DNA from: Strigamia acuminata | Lineage: Eukaryota > Arthropoda > Chilopoda > Geophilomorpha > Linotaeniidae | Direction: 5' to 3' | Length of the DNA: 64,000 bases | Assembly: GCA_949358305.1 (NCBI GenBank) | Contig: OX442314.1 | Span: 14,005,060-14,069,059 of the forward strand | Shown: piece by piece, positions 8,601 to 20,148 of the stretch | How the letters are laid out: each line of letters begins with the position of its first letter | Numbering within the stretch: position 1 is the stretch's first letter | Notes under the pieces: generated by a model | Told to the model about the DNA's origin: nothing | What the model saw: the letters and a program-made list of their open reading frames with translations, nothing else | Databases searched by the model: none | Program-made: the position numbers and the translations under genes

Positions 8601-11600
8601 CCTGAACAAGGAAGGACCTGTCTCGAAAGGCGTAACCAATTTCCGCTTCAAAGTCGTCCAATCCCAACTGCAGTTTCTCCGGTGCGCATTTCAATGGATT
8701 GATTAAAGCCGTAGTCGGAAAATTATACGCTTTAATCTCGCTCATCCCCGACGACTCATCAATCGGCAATATCTTAAATCCAAGAAAGATGAGAAAGCGC
8801 AGAGCTGCTGCCGGTCCCGCGTACAACAAATACGCTCCAAGAATCGCCTCGACACAATCGGCGACGCTTTTGTCCGCAATCAGCTGAAACCGTGTCAAGT
8901 TTTTCACATCCTCTTCCTTCTCCAAACGGACAGTTTCGTCTCTGGTGTTCATCGTGCTAATGGCCAAAGACCAGATCTGACCGTTGTCCATCTTGCTCAA
9001 ATCGTAACCGATGAAATATTTCCACGCGTGGAAGGGCATCCCAGCACCGATCAACTTGCGCTCCGATTCGGTCTTGGTCTTGAAACCAGGGGGCAACCAA
9101 TGGGTCGCTGGTGAAAAAATTTCAGATTTAACCAGGTTAGCTAAGCCATTTTTCTTGGATAGACGATACAAGTGCGAATTCGACACTATAGTCCCTCTGC
9201 CGCTAGTCAATTTGCCCTCATCGGCTAATGAGAATTCGCTGAAGAGGTAAAGCGTCGTCGCATACTTCAAAAATGCATCGCCCAAGAACTCCAATCTCTC
9301 CATATCAAAGCAATCGTTCGCAGCACGCGTGGTGAGCGCATTTAGAATCACGTGTGGCTCTGGGTCCGCTTCTGCCGTATCAAACTCGATACCGTGTTCG
9401 ATTTTATAGTCGAATTCCCAATTGTTTTCATTCGCAACCGATACATCCCGGCACCGCTTTTCCACATCTGACCATTTGCTGTGAACCAAATCGCTCAAAT
9501 CAAAAAATAGCGTGTCAGTCGACACCTGGCCCAAAAATTCATGCGCTAACAGCAAATCGTTCAAACGGTATATAATACTCGGCATCATCATTGCCAGGTT
9601 GAAGTGTGACGCACTAATCGGTAAAACGCAGCAAAGTTCGGGCACCAAGAATGTTTCGTGATCCATAACTACGCCATTAATCGTCATGGTCTTTTTCTTG
9701 CTCGTTTTCGCGACCTTGATCGGCAGCATGTTTAGTCCGTTGTCGGTAATCATTTTAACCGCCAGTAACGGTTGATCCATGTTTTGAATCGCCACCTTGT
9801 ACTTACGGTGGTAATAATCGGCGAACGATTTATACTGAGTGATTGAGAATGGATGCGATGGATAAATTCCACTCATAATTTTCTTCACGATAAAAAATAT
9901 TCTATCGCTGATGTACAGAGGCACTACCACACTATCTGTGTACTTAGATTCTTCGTATTGAAAATTCTTCCTTTCCTCCTTGGAGGGCAGGTCACCAAAC
10001 TCGTGTTTATTCATTTCCTCGATTAACTGCCAATCCGGAAAGAACAAGGGTTCACTAGAGGCACCATCTATAAACGCAATGCGCATATTAAATTTTACAC
10101 ATATAAAATAAATAAAAAATAAAAAAAACCAGAGCCAGCTTCAAAATAAGTCATCTTCTCGCAGGGCCGGATTTACCGCTCTAAAGACGCAATTACGGCA
10201 AACAAAAACCTGGCCCTGCGTACAAGATTTCCTATATTTGTTGTAGCTTAGAGTTCGTGGTACAGTAAAAGCTGTTTAATTCGGCATTGGAATAACCAGT
10301 AAGCTCTAGTAAAGAGAATGTTGTGAGAATGCCCAAATTCCACTTTTTATGTTTGTTTTTGTGTACAATCCTGCTCACATAAAATGGTCACGCTAGTTGT
10401 AGCCAATGTAAAGTAGCGTGAAGATTTTATGCGAGCAGAATTATACATTCAAGCATTCTGGACGTAGAAAATACATAAAAAGTGGAAAAGGGGGATCTTA
10501 ACTAATAATCAAATACAATTTTGCCATTTTATTTTCTTCCTTCCATTCTAAGTAAAAGGAACATAGAAAACATAAACAAATTTGAATACTCAAGAGTATG
10601 CTTTCAATGATCTCAAGAAGTGCTAATATGATATTAAAATTTAAATAAAAATAGTTTTTATAATGGGGAAAATTTATTGCCGGATAAAATAGCTTTTACT
10701 CTACCTTAATTTGGCCCGGTCTTCAGGTCACCTTTAACAAATTCTTGCTTACGATTTATAATAGGAATGACGAAAAGTGTCGTATCTGCTGTCAGGGGAT
10801 TAAAATCTGTTGGGAGTGAGTTGATTCGTAAAAAATCTATGAAGAATTTCTGATGAAATTGTGCCAAGTCTTCTAACTCGTGTGTTTCAAACATTAAATT
10901 CTGCTCTAGTTGCACTACTTCAACCCAGTGTTTGCCATTTTGGGTGAAAATTGGAAAGGGATGAACCTAATGTTATATTCAAAGCCAAGATTAAAAGCTA
11001 CCGGCAGAGTAAAACTTAAGTGTACCTCTGGTAATGCACAAGTAGTAATTATTCCAAAACTGCGACAACCAATTTCTGTGTCATAAATCGTTCCACCAAT
11101 TTTTTCTTTAGCCCATTTGGAAAGTTTTACACGAATGAGATACAAATAGCAGGCAACATTTGGACGTGGACAATTTCGAAATTCTGGAGCGACCTAAAAC
11201 ATGAAAAGTAAAGAATATAAGCAATAATAAGCAACTCTTTAAAATAACAAACAAAATACTTGTTTTTGGTACAATTGACGTCGTTTTAAAGAACCCGGTG
11301 GTGGGCTTCCCAAGCTCACCTCCTCCTCTTCAACACCGACTAGCTGACTAGTGAATTGTGAGTAGTCTTTGCTTGTTGGAAGTAAATCGTCATTCAAAGC
11401 GCCTAGTGTAATACAATTTAAAAATAAGTTTTCTTATTGCCAGTTATCCAACTGATTTATTTTTATTACCACACTCGTGAAGAAGTTTGCAAGCTTTCAT
11501 AGCTACTGATTTCTTAGCTAGCTTTACAGTTCTCATTATATCACCCTAGAAATTGAAAATGTTAATAAAATCATTAGGCTCGTTCAAAGTTTCCGTTTTT

Positions 11601-14600
11601 ACCATTCCTATAAACGAAATGACATAAAAAAAAACCAGAAGCCATCAGCATCACCAAAAACTGCAAAAACCAAAACCACGATTGTAGTGGTTTATGAATC
11701 AGGTTTTGGTTTGTACAATTCAAAATGGCCACCTCGAACATTAGATCATCGGATCAAACTTTGGTTTTGGTATTCAAGTAGCCCTGGGTATGTATAATTC
11801 AAAATAGCCACCTCGAACGTTAGATCATCGGATCAGACTTTCAAGTGTCAGGCGAAGCATGCACCTCCGAAAATGTGAGTAAATGCTAAATTATGTTTAA
11901 ATAAGGGGGGCCAAAACCACAATTCGTTGATTAAATGAATGTAATTTTTATGCCCCATGTACTTGTGCAATAGTGACGAACACATTCACGGTTAGGTCGT
12001 TTTTATAAACAGCATAAACCGAAAATTGGAACGCACCTTTACTAAAACAATAAGACTTCAAGATACCAATTAGGTAAGCGAACCAAAAGAAGTACAAAAG
12101 GGTTGCCGTTTTGATTCAATTTTTTTATTTACGAAAATTATACTTACTTTGATTCCCCTGCGCAGTGGCGAATTGAAAGGAAGCCACAGTATGCATCGAA
12201 ATTCATATTTTTCTCCCACAATAGAATTCGATAAGAGAACATCAAAATCGTCCCACAAATCTGGATCGTCAGCATCAACTTCCCCATACGGTGGAGGACA
12301 TTTAGGCTTCACTTTTTGAAATTTTACTCGCGGAGTCAAGCGTGTGAACTTATCTTTAGGCAGCAAAGCACAATATCTAACAAATAATAAAATTATTTAA
12401 AAAAAAAAACATTTTCGATTATTAAAATTCATACCTATTGACTAATTGTATAGCACTAAACATTGTTACGACAGGTCCATCTTTTCTTCTAGGATAATAA
12501 GGATCTATCTCCACATCGTAAAATCCTTTAATTTCGCTTTCAGTTGGTGGCATCCTTTCCTTGCATATTATTTGAAGTGCCTAGATTATAGAAACAATAT
12601 AAAAATAACATGCAATTCCTTTTACAAACGATAATAAAACAGGCAAGTGCTTTTTTGTAACAATATACTCTGGAATGGTACATACACATAAACTTAAAAA
12701 CAAACCGTTAAAGGCAATATCAAATGTTGAAATAACGGCATGCCAGACACTAGGTTACATAAATACAAAAATAGCACTGAATATTTTTACTTACTTCTTC
12801 AATATTGCGATACATGGAAATATTTCCACTCAGATTTTCGTAATCATTCTCTTTCACCAACATTATGTAATTAGAATCAACCGCTCGAGCTCTTCCCTTC
12901 GACTGCACATATGCTCGAAAATCTTTAGGCTCGTCAAACCGAATCACCAGATTACACGTCGGAATATCCATCCCTTCTTCGACAACTCTCGTCGCAACGA
13001 GAACATTGCATTCTTGCTGACGGAATTTTAAAATCTTCTCCGCCTGCTTCCTCGATTTCATTTGCGCGTGGTTCAACTTCGCCGGATTTGCTCCCTGACC
13101 TATAACGAATTCGGACGTGATAAAACCGTAATCATCACTGTGTTCCTTTAATTGCTGTATAAATTTATTGATGACCCAAGCAGTAGACCTTCTCTCAACG
13201 AAAATAATCGCTTTAAAGTCGTCCGTTTTCGGAGAAGTATTATCAAATTCACCCATAGCCGCTTCATCATTCGAACTTATATCTCTCAACAACTCCCTCT
13301 GACGTATCAACTCGACATTCGGCTGTACATTCGTCGGCTTGTACTTCAGAAGTGTCTCGAACAATCTCTTAACTTTATGCGCCGAGAACCGCATCATTGA
13401 TTCGTACTCGCTATTGACGTATCTGGCAAAATACGCCTCAGATCGTATGACAAGCTGTTCAATAAACCTTTTAACGTTCTGAAAATACATCATACTCTCT
13501 CCCGTGACATCGTCTTCTATTTTAACCAATTCCACGACCATTTGCTTCGCTATTGTCGCCGTGCACCACAATCCTAACTCTTCGACAGAAAAAATAAGAT
13601 CTTTTAGCAGTCTGTTGAGTTTAACAACGGGACCAATGATTGATTTAAATTCGTCTTCATCGTCGAAATCATCGTCGAAATTATCGTCGTCGTCGTCGTC
13701 GTCATCGTCGCCGTCGATGTTCATAACAAACTTTTCGAAATCCTTATCGGTGGGCGTTTTGGGTAGTTTGTCCAATTCGTTGTTCAATGCGATCAACAAT
13801 CCATTTTTCAACGTGTCGTACGTGGTCAAATCGCTGCAACAAACGAACAGTTCCTTCGGCTTCGTTGAATAAAGCGCAGCGGCTGCGGTGCTCGTCGGAG
13901 TTTCGATTACGGAATTTAAGGTGATTTCCAGTTTATGGATTTTTGCCACGATTTGGTTCGGTTTGCATTTCCCGTTCAGTACTGAAGCGGTGAGACCCAA
14001 CACTTTAGGTTTGTCTCTGGGGCCACATCTCTCAAAATTTCTCATCACTTGCACGATCGTGTCTCCACCAACAGCGTGATGACATTCATCAAAAATTAAC
14101 AAGTTGATTTGAGAGAGTTGTATGTAAGCCTTGTTGAGAATGTCGACTAAAATTTGCGTCGTCATCACCAACACTTCATCCTTTTCAAATATTCGTTTCC
14201 ACGCGTCAATATCCCAAGCGTCCACATTCATCGAGCCTGTGTAATGGCCGACTTGCAGTCCCGTATGCTGTCTTATGACAGTAGCTTGCTGGGCTACTAA
14301 TGGCACTAAATATCATAAAAGGAATTTTGAAATTAATTAATCAGTGAATTAATTAATTGCAGTGTACTCTGTGTGGTCCGGACATAGCAAGAGCCCCAAA
14401 AAATTGTCCAGTCAGGCGAGTATATGCTCTCTCTAGTACAGCGCTTCTGAAAGTATGTAATGTGTCTATAGACCAACAGACCATTGTAAGTGAACATACA
14501 TGTCATGTAATTGTCTGTTGTGCCACCTAGTGACCATAAGAAGCGCCTGGCGACAGGAAGCTCCAGAACAATGAAATTACAGCCCCAAACCAGGAATGAC

Positions 14601-17600
14601 TAATGCATGCCAACTATACCTCGACTAAATAAGTGCCCAATTCCCCATCACATTAAAAAAACCAGTTAAGTTGAGGTTCGCACGGGGAGGGGGGAGTCAA
14701 GGGGGGGGGCCCTGGCCCCCTCTTGTTAAGAAAAAAACCCAAGAACACGCAAAAAACCAAGAAACAGCATTTGTCACTCTTGGCTGAGGAGCCCGCTGTT
14801 GCCAGGCGTTACTGTGATCATATTGTTAACCTTAAGTTCGTTTTTGTGATCAACGATAGAGCGCGCCGATTATGATGATGACGAGTCAAAACGACGCGCC
14901 ATGTTTTTTACCGTTAATAGCAAGTAAATATATTTTATTTTCAATTTTACAACACGACTTTGACTCAAATTCGATCACAAGAAATCAGGCGACATCTTCT
15001 TGTCGTACACCATCCGGATAGAAAAGCAAATTTAACAATGCAGGTTACCGTACTGCCTCATTTAAACGCCCGGATTCATTCGGACGTACACTCAAAACTT
15101 TATAGTCGCCGGCCCCGTATTAACGCCGGGTTTCAATTTGGCGCCGGGCAAACGGGGAATGGCCAATTACGTCTACAAAACGTTTCTGAAGTGCCGCACA
15201 AAAATTGACGCTGCTGCAATTGTTGGCACTTTCCGGGTGCCTTTGCTGTTTCTGATCACTTATTAACTAAATGGGATGTGTAGATGATTGCAAAATATAA
15301 AATTAAAAATTTATTTCCAAAAAATATTTTTTTTTTGCTACTTTGTTTTTCCAAAAATTTATTTTGGACTATTTTTCTGGTTAAACGCCTGGTTCAAATA
15401 AATGCCTGGTTTCAAATTAAATTACCGCCTGGCGGGTTGGCCCACGGTACGGTATTCATTGGCCCCACCAAACTTGTATGCATTTCGAGCTGTCCGGGCA
15501 GCGCTATGGCCAGGGCCACCGAAAGCATATTGAGCCAAAAGGGCTGAAGACCCGGGGTGACGGGTGTCAAAAGGCACCGGGCGCTTCCTACGTAATCTTC
15601 GTTTATGTGCACCATTTATAACTTGTTCCTACATGTATATCTAATGTGTTCTCTGGCGAGTTCATCTAGTCATTAGTTATGACGTAGATGAAGTATTGTT
15701 ATGACTCGTAACAATACTTCGGAGGACCAGATCACTGTTCTCTGATGGAAAATCACGGGGAAGTGTTGGGGCAGCATGATCCATTCCATGATATCTGACA
15801 CGGGGCAAGGGCACCTGATATTTTTAGCCCAAGATGCTTCGATGTATTATGTTCGAACCACACAGAGTTAACTGTAATTGAGGAAAATAAAATTAAAATT
15901 AAAGCACCTGTTTTCGCAAGGAAAAAAGTTCGTTTGCCGCCACGAGAAAATGGTTTCTTAATAGATTCCATCATTTCTCTGATAAGCATTACAGCAATGA
16001 ATGTTTTGCCTGAACCTGTACCAAGGCAAACTACTATATTCTTCTTGACTGCTTTTTCTAGCAGTTCAACCTAAGAGAAAAATTAAAAAAAAAAAAAGAT
16101 TTTTAGAACTTGAAGTATTATAGCTCATCTACAGTGGGGGGCAAAAGTAAGTTTACAAACGCATCACGTTGATTCTCCCGGCTGTATCTCCGGAAAAAAT
16201 AAAGAAAAATTAATGAAATTTTAACTGGACACGTACAGAAAAACGATCCCAATGGTAAAATGGCTTGGGGATGGTTTCCTGTATGTGTATCGGTCCACAA
16301 CATTAAATTAAGGGTTTCATGGGCCAATATACTTATGAAAAAGTATTGGAGGACTGTTATGCTTCCATTTGCAGATGATAAACTGCCTTTGACATGAATA
16401 TTTCAGCAGAAAAATGATTCTAAGCATAAAGTCAAGCGGAGTCAAGGCAATTGCTCAGTGTTTCACAATGGGATTGCTTGTGGTTTGGATGTTTTAATGA
16501 AGTGTATGAGTGACTACACATGTGTTTATGGATAAATTATAATATTTGCCACATATTTTATAATGGGAATGGCTAATTGTTTGTGGATAATGGGTATGTA
16601 AACTTAATTTTGCCCATTACTTTTTCATGTCACTTCACAAAAAAAAATTTTTCTCAGAAACTAATGGATAGATTTTGATAAAATTTTAGGTGAATAAAGT
16701 AGGATGCTGTACAAGCATCCAGTTAAAATTTCATTAATTTTCCTCTATTTTTTCCGGAGATACAGCCGGGAGAATCAACGTGATGCGTTTGTAAACTTAC
16801 TTTTGCCCCCCACTGTAATTCATTTGAACAAAATTCACGAGCAACATTCAAAAAGTCCTGTTTTGTTTTTTCTGGATCTTTTCGATCGGGCGCACCAACA
16901 AGTGGAAAGGTGCTAACGGGGCAAAAATTGTCTTGGAAGAGCAAAAATTACAACTCTGGCTCCAGGTGCAAGATTTGTTTTCTGCAGCCTTGCTTTTAAC
17001 ATCACAAAATAAAATCACTAAAAGCAATTAACACGACTTTTTGAATGGACCTATTATTTTAAAGAAATTAAAATTTGACAAGCAATAGCAAAGTTAGATC
17101 GTGACAAAAATGCTGTTTAGTCTAAATTACTTTACGAATGCGTCAACTGCATGTTTACATTAAAAAAAATGTTCCTTTTTTATTTTTATGGTTACATTTT
17201 AACAATTGTTTAAAACTGTAAAAAAAAAAAAAAAAAAAAAAAACAGATGAGGGAAATTCCCCGGTTGTTTTAGTTTCAGTTTTAGTTTTATTGTAATTTT
17301 TACTTACCAAGGCTTATAAGAAATGTTTTTAAATTTAGTTAATAAATTTTTCACAACCAAATTTACTCACTGATACTCTCCAAATGTTCTTCAATGCAAT
17401 TAGTCGATTATAATTATTATTATTATTAATACTATTTTTTTAAATGCATAAATTAAATTTTACTCAGATTCTTAATTTATTTCAAACCACACTGACAAAT
17501 GAGACCTAAAAATGCAATAATAATGTTTGATTTTCATCAAAAAAAATGTCCGTTAATCTTAAAGTGGGATTGCATCATTGCCGTCTTCAGTCCAAAAACA

Positions 17601-17674
17601 CTTACGATAAATGCACTTACTTGGTACTGCCGTGGAATAAACCCAGATTCATCGCTTGATTCTGATTCTGCCAT
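5613..17674 (-). CDS. DICER: Dicer ribonuclease, copy B (complete, 14 exons)
   Basis: Exons in transcript order: 17621-17674, 15908-16070, 12795-14305, 12435-12580, 12148-12376, 11470-11545, 11260-11402, 11026-11193, 10732-10966, 8520-10067, 8243-8457, 8004-8166, 5973-6045, 5613-5907; 5019 nt, 1672 aa, no break. Domains: DExD/H helicase with motif I GTGSGKT, motif II DECH at residues 145-148 and motif VI QSKGRAR; dimerisation domain; platform/PAZ (about 910-1070); RNase IIIa (ERLEFLGD about 1165, E1168/D1172 with D1312/E1315); RNase IIIb (QRLEFLGD about 1414, E1417/D1421 with D1518/E1521); C-terminal dsRBD. All metal-binding residues and the ATPase motifs are present, so it should be active. 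Length and intact helicase resemble insect Dicer-2, the siRNA/antiviral enzyme, but class needs a tree. An acidic run (mostly D/E) interrupts the helicase region near 13680. Introns 1, 2 and 12 carry transposons. Confidence 0.93.
6194..7970. mobile_element. TIR-bounded insertion in Dicer copy B intron 12
   Basis: Copy C has only about 180 nt in this intron; copy B has an extra ~1.78 kb. The insertion's ends are imperfect inverted repeats: AAGGGAGCGGATAAAATT near 6209-6226 and the complement of AAGGGAGCAGGTAAAATT near 7934-7951, next to GGGT/ACCC. It carries a plus-strand gag-like reading frame and ends with ATAAATAAATAGATAAATAA. The exact ends and target duplication could not be fixed; copy C keeps ACAGGG at the site, which may be a footprint or the ancestral sequence. 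Confidence 0.6.
6446..7782 (+). pseudogene. Frameshifted gag/ORF1-like protein in the intron 12 insertion
   Basis: A plus-strand frame opens at 6446 with a basic helical N-terminus, then low-complexity proline/serine-rich sequence. Around 7170-7220 the sensible frame shifts by one and continues as [15 protein letters not shown], then a compact C-terminal region ([20 protein letters not shown], later [14 protein letters not shown]) to TAA at 7780-7782. The C-terminal part resembles the nucleic-acid-binding end of ORF1/gag-like proteins found next to reverse transcriptases, but no reverse transcriptase is present. Assignment rests on general resemblance. Confidence 0.4.
10162..10218. repeat. 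Tiny hAT-like element (B); matching copy at 24138-24181
   Basis: CAGGGCCGGATTTACC at the left and its near-complement AACCTGGCCCTG at the right enclose only about 30 nt. CAGGG ends are typical of hAT transposons. Both complete Dicer copies have it in intron 9 with different internal lengths. Confidence 0.55.
10338..10495 (-). repeat. Hairpin-forming fold-back in Dicer copy B intron 9
   Basis: The segments around 10360-10395 and 10415-10450 are reverse complements (about 36 nt, roughly 80 percent) with an 18-nt loop. Weaker complementarity extends outward to CCACTTTTTATGT and its complement. It lies inside an intron of the Dicer transcript, and the ~91-nt core is in the size range of a miRNA precursor. 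The same structure is kept at 24305-24450 in copy C. Expression is unknown; it may be only a MITE. Confidence 0.55.
14485..15009. mobile_element. Solo LTR
   Basis: 525-bp insertion relative to Dicer copy A. It begins TGTA and ends TACA, flanked by the 4-bp duplication CCAT (14481-14484 and 15010-15013). There is no internal coding region, which fits a solo LTR left by recombination of an LTR retrotransposon. It is unrelated in sequence to the gypsy LTRs at 38512 and 43137. Confidence 0.75.
15048..15452. mobile_element. MITE of the CCGTACTGCCTC family (405 bp)
   Basis: Starts CCGTACTGCCTCATTTAAAC and ends with GTACGG, flanked by TA on both sides; copy A has the empty site with a single TA. 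A shorter relative is at 20684-20846. TA duplication suggests a Tc1/mariner-type transposase worked in trans. Confidence 0.65.
16131..16815 (+). mobile_element. Tc1/mariner element with long TIRs and dead transposase
   Basis: Inserted in Dicer copy B intron 1. Inverted repeats of about 97 bp (16131-16228 and 16719-16815) begin CAGTGGGG and differ at only a few positions. TA at 16129-16130 and 16816-16817 is the target duplication, and copy A has the empty site. Between the arms, about 16240-16440 translates on the plus strand to transposase-like pieces ([22 protein letters not shown]), recalling the catalytic region of Tc1 transposases. These are interrupted by a stop and the remainder is deleted. 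Confidence 0.85.
17251..17290 (-). promoter_or_regulatory. Possible intronic kappaB plus IRF-like cluster, copy B
   Basis: Inside intron 1, GGGAAATTCCC (17251-17261) is a palindromic kappaB-type site, followed at once by TTTAGTTTCAGTTTTAGTTT, a decayed series of AGTTTC (GAAACT on the gene strand) units. Copy C keeps the IRF-like units better and has lost the kappaB site. Function is inferred from motif match only. Confidence 0.4.
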
Positions 17675-17786
17675 CTTTCTCACTGCGAGAAATTCTTTAT
17701 ATTGTTAAGTCTGACAAGTGAGAGGAAGTTCGGAGACTTGGCAAAGCAATCCAACGTCGCCAATTAACAATTTGTCCCCTCACGAG

Positions 17787-17830
17787 TATATAAACAAAAT
17801 CACAAACCGGGGAAATCCCTTTCAGTTTCA
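17787..17830 (-). promoter_or_regulatory. Dicer copy B promoter: TATA-like box, kappaB site and IRF element
   Basis: Same block as copy A: TATATA at 17787-17792, GGGAAATCCC at 17810-17819, TTTCAGTTTCA at 17820-17830. Between the box and the ATG (17674) there are about 36 nt more than in copy A. Confidence 0.6.
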
Positions 17831-18040
17831 TTTTTCTGCGCTCCTGATAGGCTTCCGCGAGTCATGTGATACAAACTAGCCTCAATCGAACCTCGCGAGG
17901 ATCAATAACTAGTTTACGCTTCTAACCGTGCCTTCGTGTTCCTGAAGAAATCTTCCTCTTGATCCAAATATTAATTTTTTTTCAATAATTTATCTTCAAA
18001 TAATGACTGTATGAGTGTGAAGTATGCATATCTTTTTTTC

Positions 18041-18312
18041 CACAGCGTCTCGACCAATCATCCGCCCATTACCGATTGCCAGACATCTATAAGCGATCAA
18101 CGCCCCCTTCGCACTCATTTTTGTACCGCGCCTTGCGAGTTTGGAGACCTAACCTAACCTAACCTAACCTAACTGAATTTGAATTAGGTCAGGTTAGGTT
18201 AGGTCTACAAAGTCGCAAGGCGCAGTGCAAAAATGAGTGCAAAAGGGGCGTTGATCGCGTATAGATGTCTAGTGATCGGTAATGTGCGGATGATCAGTTG
18301 AGACCACGGTGT
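18041..18312. repeat. Fold-back repeat with TTAGG-like tip (B side)
   Basis: Homologue of 1945-2209. Arms of about 130 nt are reverse complements. The tip is longer here, with five CCTAA units followed by AGGTTAGGTTAGG. Confidence 0.75.
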
Positions 18313-19157
18313 AAGAGAACAGGTGTTGAAGCGACTCCCCTAGCTTTGACCTGATAAGTATCCTACTAGTAACGAAATGTGTCACCATGTGGCGCTGAAA
18401 ACATTTGGGCCTTGTTATGTTGTCTCGATGTATTTTAAAAGAGCTGGTGATCTGTGGAATTGCACTTTAACAATGAGAAATATTTTATAGGAATGTCATT
18501 TTGATTTTTTTTAAATTCCAGCTAACATTAATTTATATATTAAAATTACATTTTGAGTGAATTTTAATTTTTCAAACAAAAAATGTATTTTTGCTACTAA
18601 CAGCAAGTAAAAAAATCAATACCGGTATTATAAATTGTTTAATATTGCTGCTAAATATTTGTTAATTATTTTCTAGGATTTGATTACATCAACTGATGGA
18701 GTTAACATTGGAACTGATTAATGTTTGCAAGTTTGGTATTGGAAAGTTCTTTTCATGCACAATGGGTAATTTTATTCACAATTTATTGTGTGTTGAATAT
18801 TTTTATTAGGGATACCTGAATACTAAATTTCTATTTTAAATTCAAGGCTGGCTTAAATTCAATCAGCGCCCGGTGCGATTGTTTTCGTGCGGCCTGCCGT
18901 TCATTGCTTTCAATGCTCGTCGGGGAATTTTGGTGCCCAGTGCGATTGCACCGCTCGATCTTACCTAAAGCGGGCCCTGTTTAAATTTGTTACTTTTGGC
19001 ACACCTAGAAATGTGGGGCGTTTGATCGAATTTTTTATTTTTTTATTTTTTTATTTTTTTATGCATGAAGTGTGTTGCAATTTGCAAAACAATCAATGAT
19101 TTTACAACTAAAAAACAAAACATTTGTATTACATTTATGCAAGTTATATGACTGTTG
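18313..19157. other. Spacer without recognisable gene
   Basis: 18313-18475 matches 2210-2365 near copy A. The rest is AT-rich, unmatched elsewhere in the window, and includes a TTTTTTA microsatellite at about 19029-19063. No DESI2 remnant was found, unlike the spacers beside copies A and C. Confidence 0.5.
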
Positions 19158-20148
19158 TTCACCGACCCAAGTAACGGTTTCCATACCAAATTTGCAAGTT
19201 ATCATTTTCTTTTATTGATTGTGTTTTTCGCTGTGCCAATTGTAGCATCGACCTTGCCAATTGTAATGCCTTCCAACCAAATGGGCCGGGCTCGTAAAGT
19301 CGATGCAATTGTCAATTGGGTAACTCGTAGTGCGACCTTAATTGCTCTAGCACAGGGGTTCCCAAACTTTTTAGCATTGCGACCCATTTTTAAGAAAGGC
19401 AATCTTCCGTGCATTAAATTTTTCCCAACCTGCAAAATTCATCAGTTTGGGGACTTACAATATAAAACTTCAATTTTTGGAAGTTTTGGTTGGTTTTTTG
19501 AAGATTTTTGGACAATTTTGGATAGTTTTTGTAGATTTTCAGAGATTTTTCTGAAGATTTTGAAGCTTTTGCAAGCCTGCAGTGCATTGCAACCAACTAC
19601 AAGCCGTAAGTTAGAATTAGAATTGGCAAAAATTGAAAAAAAAAATTTTAGAGACAAAACTTTTGGGCGACAAAGTGATTGAACACCGTTGCGCCCCACC
19701 AAAAATCAACTCGCACCCCACAGTTTGGGAAACGTTGTTCTAGCACATTTATGCAATTATCAATTGGGCAACTCATAGTGCGACCTAAATTGTTCTAGCA
19801 CATTTAGCTTCCGATGACCGCTTACCCGAATTACTCAAACTTCTTGACGAGGCTTTCGTCGAGGCTTTGAGTGATGCAATTTTAACGTCTTTGGAAAATG
19901 ATATTGATAATCGAAGGACTAAACAACGTATCAGTGATGATTCCGTTCTTATATTAATTCAAATCGTTAAATCTTGGGACAAGTTTGGGACCGAGGAAAA
20001 TGAAGAAACGGACGAGGAAGAGGAAACTGTACCGGACAAAACGACAGATAGTGAACCCGATAATTATAACGCTATTGAAAATGGTAAAAAAATGATAGAT
20101 TTTTTTATAAGACACAGAACAACACCTGTAATGTATTACGAGAAGTAA
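19158..20148 (+). pseudogene. ORF X, copy 2 (broken)
   Basis: Clear copy of the ORF at 4392-5031, from TTCACCGACCCAAG to the acidic C-terminal part. It is inactivated by a hAT element at 19354-19738, a small internal duplication after the element, a 7-nt deletion near 19200 and a lost T in the run near 20100 that shifts the frame and ends the protein early. It converges on the 3' end of Dicer copy C just as copy 1 converges on copy B. Confidence 0.75.
19354..19738. mobile_element. hAT MITE (385 bp)
   Basis: Begins AGGGGTTCCCAAAC (CAGGGG if the preceding base is included) and ends with the inverted GTTTGGGAAACGTTG. It is flanked by the 8-bp duplication TCTAGCAC (19346-19353 and 19739-19746), the length typical of hAT. 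Internal sequence is T-rich with no long frame. Confidence 0.85.

Larger units (their letters stand above)
14360..15874. mobile_element. Old TIR transposon in Dicer copy B intron 2, with nested insertions
   Basis: Counterpart of the elements at 195-790 and 28121-29254, bounded by CAGTGTACTCTGTG and CACAGAGTTAACTG. In this copy it is enlarged by a solo LTR (14485-15009) and a TA-flanked MITE (15048-15452), both absent from copy A. Confidence 0.6.

Noticed and set aside
10915-11145. 76-residue minus ORF continuing past the splice donor in Dicer
   Set aside because: Its last part is intron read-through; the in-frame exon ends at 11026 (GAG|GTACAC) and resumes at 10966.
13504-13872. Plus-strand 122-residue serine-rich ORF (mirrored at 27265-27633)
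   Set aside because: It is the antisense of the acidic helicase exon of Dicer; the Ser run mirrors the Asp codons.
18160-18210. CCTAA/TTAGG runs as a telomere or interstitial telomere site
   Set aside because: Only a few units, inverted within the tip of a fold-back repeat that occurs twice; not a telomeric array.
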